From assembly GCA_947179485.1 (NCBI GenBank), contig OX359250.1:3245661-3309660 (forward strand): a DNA stretch of 64,000 nt, written 5' to 3'. Shown in pieces: positions 60,401 through 64,000 of this stretch. This stretch comes from Allacma fusca (taxonomy: Eukaryota; Arthropoda; Collembola; Symphypleona; Sminthuridae). Both the position numbers and the translations under genes were made by a program. The notes under the pieces are model-generated. The model did no database searches. It was not told the origin of the DNA and saw only the letters and a list, made by a program, of their open reading frames with translations. How positions within the stretch are numbered: position 1 is the stretch's first letter; every line of letters starts with the position of its first letter.

Positions 60401-63146
60401 AATTCACCCAGACGGATAGCAAGTGAATCGTTTTCATTACTTAGACAGGAAGGATCGACGGGAGGGTCACCAGCAGCAGGAGACTTGTCATTGACATAAC
60501 TGTGACACTGCATTGTCACGTGTATATGACCATTACTGTCTGTGGATACAATGTTTTTGCTACCGTTCGACTTTTCAATATCCCCAGCGTAACCAACACT
60601 GCTGTTCGGATTGACACCCGCAGCTACACTAATGTGAAGATCCATAGCTCCGACACTGTCACTAGCTGACTGATTAGTGCTGACACCGGGACCACCACTA
60701 CCACCGTTCGCAGTCGTACAATTTGAAATACAGGTAGGGGCATTGGGATTTTTACAGATACTAGCCCATGACCTACCTTTGGGTGGTGCACTAGAAGCAC
60801 CGCCGCCTTGTGTACTCACATTAGAGTTACCGTTCACATTTATTTTGGCTAGTGCAGGAAACTCGGTCGACTTCGCTTGTCCTTGTTTCTCTTTGAGCGC
60901 TTTTTCATCCGAAGAACTATTACCACTATGAATTGTAGAACTATTTTTACTTGAACGTTGCGGTTTTGGTGCTGATGTTTCAGCCCAAGTTTGGGTTTTG
61001 GATTGAGGAGGAAGAGTCGGAGTAGCTGCCGCAACTACCTTAGGCGTTGCTACACCAGCGATGGCTGGAAGAGTTGGGGATTGCACTCTAATATCCTCGA
61101 GTGACGCGGGCGAAGAGCACTTACTCATAGACTTCTTTGCAACTACTTCAGGTACAGGTGACGATCTATTTACCTGCTTTGATTCATTCTGGTTACAGCT
61201 AACCACTGGTTTAGCTTCCAACAGTGGAGTGGAGACAGTCGCAACTTCCCCTAGCTGAATTTTCTTGTTTGTTCTTCTGGAAGGCGGCGATTTAGGTGAC
61301 AAAACTCCCGCACCTAATTGCATATCCTCGTCACTTTCAACATTAGTAACGCCAGAGTCAAATATCCTTTCAACTTGTTTCTCTCCTTTAGTTTTCGCAT
61401 CGACGACTACAACAGATTGATTCTCAACTTGGGACGGTAATTCATCATGATGATCCGAATGAATCTGCGAGGTAGGAGCTGTTGAATGCGGATTGATGGG
61501 TTCCTCTGCATTTTCTTGAAATATTGAAGAAACATTAGGTGGCGTACCAGGAAGGGGGGGTTGTAAATGAGATCCTACCACCGATTCGGGTGGAATCGCA
61601 AATGGTCGCTGTAATTCGGGGGTGGCAGTGGTATTCGGAGTTGTAATTGGGATTTGCAGATTTGGTGGAGGCGAACTATACTGATGAGAAGGAGCGTATG
61701 GATTATACATTGTAACTGGTGCTTTGCTATGATGATTTGCTGACATTATAATTGGACTTCCTGTTACTGTCTGAGCCAAATGCTGATTGTAGTACGCCAC
61801 ATTTTGATAGGCGATGCTGTATCAGTAAACATGTGGTTGATACATTTATAATTTCAGTAAACATAAATAAACTGGAAGTGCGTTAATCACCTCATCAGCG
61901 AAAATATTAGAACAAGATAAACTCGCAGTACACTAACTAAACTAGTTAAACTCACCCAGGGTAATACGCAGGATAGCTATTAATGATTTCCGGATCGTTT
62001 CTCCGATTTCGATCGATTGAGCGTGAGTGATTCTTTCTCGGTCCACTGCTATATTTACTTGGTCCCCCTTGTGGAGAAGCATTTGAGGGATGAGTATGTG
62101 GTAAAGTGTGATGCGATGGATCATGAGTAACTTTAATTAGACTTGGGTTATGGTGGTATTGGACTGATTCGGGACTTAAAGCGTGTTCACCTTGTACATA
62201 ACCATGTGTTGGATGACCGTGATGACGCTGAGAAGGAACGTAGTGCAGAGGCTGCAACCCGACATAAGGTTGTCCAGCTTGAGGTTGAGGCTGCATCATA
62301 ATGAGTTGTTGTTGATGCATCTATAGTTTCGACAGAAATTTGGAAACATTATTTACGACATGCAGAAATCCTTGCAATTCAAAAGCTGACACATTATGAC
62401 AACTTAATAATCGCATTGCTGAAGAAATTTTTCCTCACCGAAGTAGGTACTGAAACATAAGGATATGCAGTACTCACAACACCAACTTGACCATGCTGCC
62501 CAATTCCAGGAGAACCTACTTGTGCTTGTGGAGACCCGTGCACTACCGGAACATGTTGCTGGGAGTAGTAGCTGCGTAATGGTGGCGGTAATGAGGGCAT
62601 CATAGGAGGATTAATTTCCCCTGGAGAAGGGCATTCACCAGGGTTATCTTCCATGCTTGAAACTACATTATTACAACAAAAATTTATCCCTCTCTTCCAC
62701 CGTGAATACTGCACAAGGATTTTAAAATGTAAAAAAGCAAAATAGAGAAACGAATTAAGAGTACAAGTTTTCGTTTCTTGAAAGCGATCAAAATGCAGGA
62801 ACTCACTGTGACGGTGTTGCGGAGATAAGGGCATGAGGGGCCCGTTGGCAATGGGAATGGTGGGAGAAGAAATAACAGCAGGTTCTTGCAATCCCTGCAT
62901 ATGCCGGTCATTGTTGGCGTCAGAAGAAGAAACTTCCTCGCCATGTTCAACCGGCAGCGCAAGCTGGAAGTGTTCAAGACCTTGGTATCTATCGTAAGCA
63001 ATGTCGTCATCAGGGTATGATTTCAGGTGAAACAACTTGGATAACTGAGTCACATCCTGATGCTTAAATAGCATGTCGGTGAGGATATCCACCTCTGCTT
63101 CGCAAGCATCATCCAGATTCAAGAATTGGAATCCGGAGCTCAGCAA
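51406..63146 (-). CDS. Usp10: Ubiquitin carboxyl-terminal hydrolase 10 (USP10) homologue, 5' end missing
   Basis: Ten minus-strand exons join in phase, giving 1211 residues plus stop: 63146-62807, 62662-62439, 62320-61956, 61816-60304, 56897-56797, 56689-56467, 54953-54660, 52288-52051, 51909-51844, 51677-51406. In the family the enzyme strips ubiquitin from p53 and other clients and binds G3BP in stress granules. The long N-terminal half is disordered (Pro, Gln, Ser, His-rich). The peptidase C19 domain begins at about 60370. It has NQSNFCYINSTLQ (nucleophile Cys), GRQQDAEEFL, TLQPFFTLQLDIQ, ILHLKRFVYDK, YKGHYIADCF (His), GWLRYDDVTV (Asp) and YLLYYRRAD, matching human USP10 block by block. 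The 66-bp exon 51909-51844 is easily missed. The first visible exon opens with a clean TTGTTCCAG acceptor, so earlier exons, including any FGDF G3BP-binding motif, lie upstream of 63146. The C-terminus runs about 20 residues past the usual end. Confidence 0.95.
52289..54659 (-). other. USP10-like intron between the exons ending in LQLDIQ and starting SDTIRS
   Basis: 2.4 kb, AT-rich, with no supported gene or recognised element. Confidence 0.5.
55420..55512 (+). repeat. Dispersed repeat, copy in a USP10-like intron
   Basis: GATAAAAAGTAAGAAGCCTA followed by TTGAAGG, TTGACCT and TTGAGGTCAC matches the copy at 21283-21395 with scattered differences. The family is unknown. Confidence 0.65.
56898..60303 (-). 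other. Largest USP10-like intron, directly after the catalytic Cys exon
   Basis: 3.4 kb. No gene or clear mobile element. Short plus-strand frames (for example 58298-58552) carry no motif. It separates the exon with the catalytic Cys from the rest of the peptidase domain. Confidence 0.5.
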
Positions 63147-64000
63147 CTGGAACAATATGAACAATCCGTTAAGTTTAATTTCATTAACAAGATCGTAGTA
63201 AGCATTAACTAAATCAAAAACCTATTTTCAAAATCCAACCCACTACATGAAACCAAAAAATTACAGTAAAAAAAATCAGTACTGAATAAACTGAATAAAG
63301 TGATGTAGTTGAGGTCCACGATTTTAGAGCCTGATCAAAATCTTTCAAAAATCCGTATTTTCTCCTAACCCATCGTATCTACCTCGTTCCATTCTCAATC
63401 TCATTTCCAAAATCAATCTCAATTTTGATGTCATTTCAACCCACCTCCCCTGAAACATACTTAACTGACCCAATCACACCTGCCTCAAGCCCTCGAACAA
63501 TACTGGAAGGTTATTCATATAGCTAGCTCCCCCTCATCCTGTAACTAGCACATAAGTATCCATTTACAAAAATATCCAGACTCATCACAAACATTCCATG
63601 GCACGCAGCTCCGTTGTAAAATCAAGTAAATTCCCCCATATCCTAAGAAAAATTCAACCAGCTCCGACATTGCAGTTCAGAGCACATTCACACATTACAC
63701 CGACCAACAATATGATGATCGAAATATTATTGATTTGTAAAGACTGCTTCCAGAAACATCTTTTCAAATGATGTAAATAATGCATACCAGCATAACCATT
63801 GAAATTGAGCTATAAAAAAAACTCTAACATTTGACTTGGCCCCGACTCATATGTAAGTACGTAAAAGTTAAATTCAACCAAATCTTAACATCCTCACCTA
63901 CCTCACAACACACAATTCCTTATTAGATTTGAGGTGAAGAATGTACATGGGAAATCGGCAAACATTAGTCATAATTTAGCATTTAAAATTGAAACCTGGA
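63147..64000. other. 5' intron of the USP10-like gene, no further exon found
   Basis: After the acceptor at 63147-63148, no coding stretch resembling a USP10 N-terminus (FGDF-type motif, PAM2-like motif) could be read on the minus strand up to the window end. The missing first exon or exons probably lie beyond 64000. Confidence 0.45.

Noticed and set aside
62394-62806. Reading 62394-63164 as one continuous coding exon
   Set aside because: The stretch LHFDRFQETK... to ...NFCCNN breaks USP10-like composition. It lies between a GTGAGT donor and an AATGTAG acceptor that restore phase, so it is a 144-bp intron. The tail after 62439 is also intronic.
1-64000. tRNA, rRNA or CRISPR features
   Set aside because: I scanned for tRNA T-loop motifs (GGTTCGAATCC type), rRNA-like GC-rich conserved blocks and regularly spaced identical repeats. 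Only GGTTCGAATTC inside a USP10 exon was found, and the repeat arrays present are simple or subterminal transposon arrays.

Overview
This window is animal nuclear DNA, most likely from an insect or another arthropod. It is AT-rich (roughly two thirds A+T by eye). Genes are split by GT/AG introns from tens of bases to several kilobases, spacers are long, and mobile-element debris is dense. I could run no searches, so the organism is not identified.

Three host genes could be built from the sequence. (1) A PTP1B/Ptp61F-type non-receptor tyrosine phosphatase on the plus strand, 16941-29276, has nine exons whose phases all agree (486 residues), including a short first exon and a C-terminal hydrophobic anchor. 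(2) A Mad/Mxd-type bHLH-leucine-zipper gene on the plus strand, 40595-41494, lies in one exon. (3) A USP10-type deubiquitinase on the minus strand, 51406-63146, has ten exons in phase. Its C-terminus and catalytic Cys, His and Asp are present; its N-terminus lies beyond the assembled part.

The first 16 kb is mainly mobile and virus-like debris. A broken Pif1-type helicase (plus) converges on a broken protein-primed family-B DNA polymerase (minus), with an unidentified intron-containing minus-strand gene beside them. Next come a hAT-type miniature element with an exact 8-bp target duplication, a Penelope-like retroelement with a GIY-YIG domain, two copies of a TGACGTCAT-bearing repeat, large hairpins and a Helitron-like 3' end.

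Between the phosphatase and the Mxd-like gene lie a LINE reverse-transcriptase relic, a 175-codon frame broken only by three stops, and other repeats. Downstream of the Mxd-like gene are a 1.77-kb hAT element with transposase remnants and a second short element. The region from 46 to 51 kb holds almost nothing recognisable.

Two threads deserve follow-up. Four terminal-inverted-repeat elements each carry their own short motif arrayed near both ends (AAAATAC, TACCCG, CCGGGACA, GCCCG). A pre-miRNA-like hairpin sits in intron 2 of the phosphatase gene, 60 bp upstream of exon 3.
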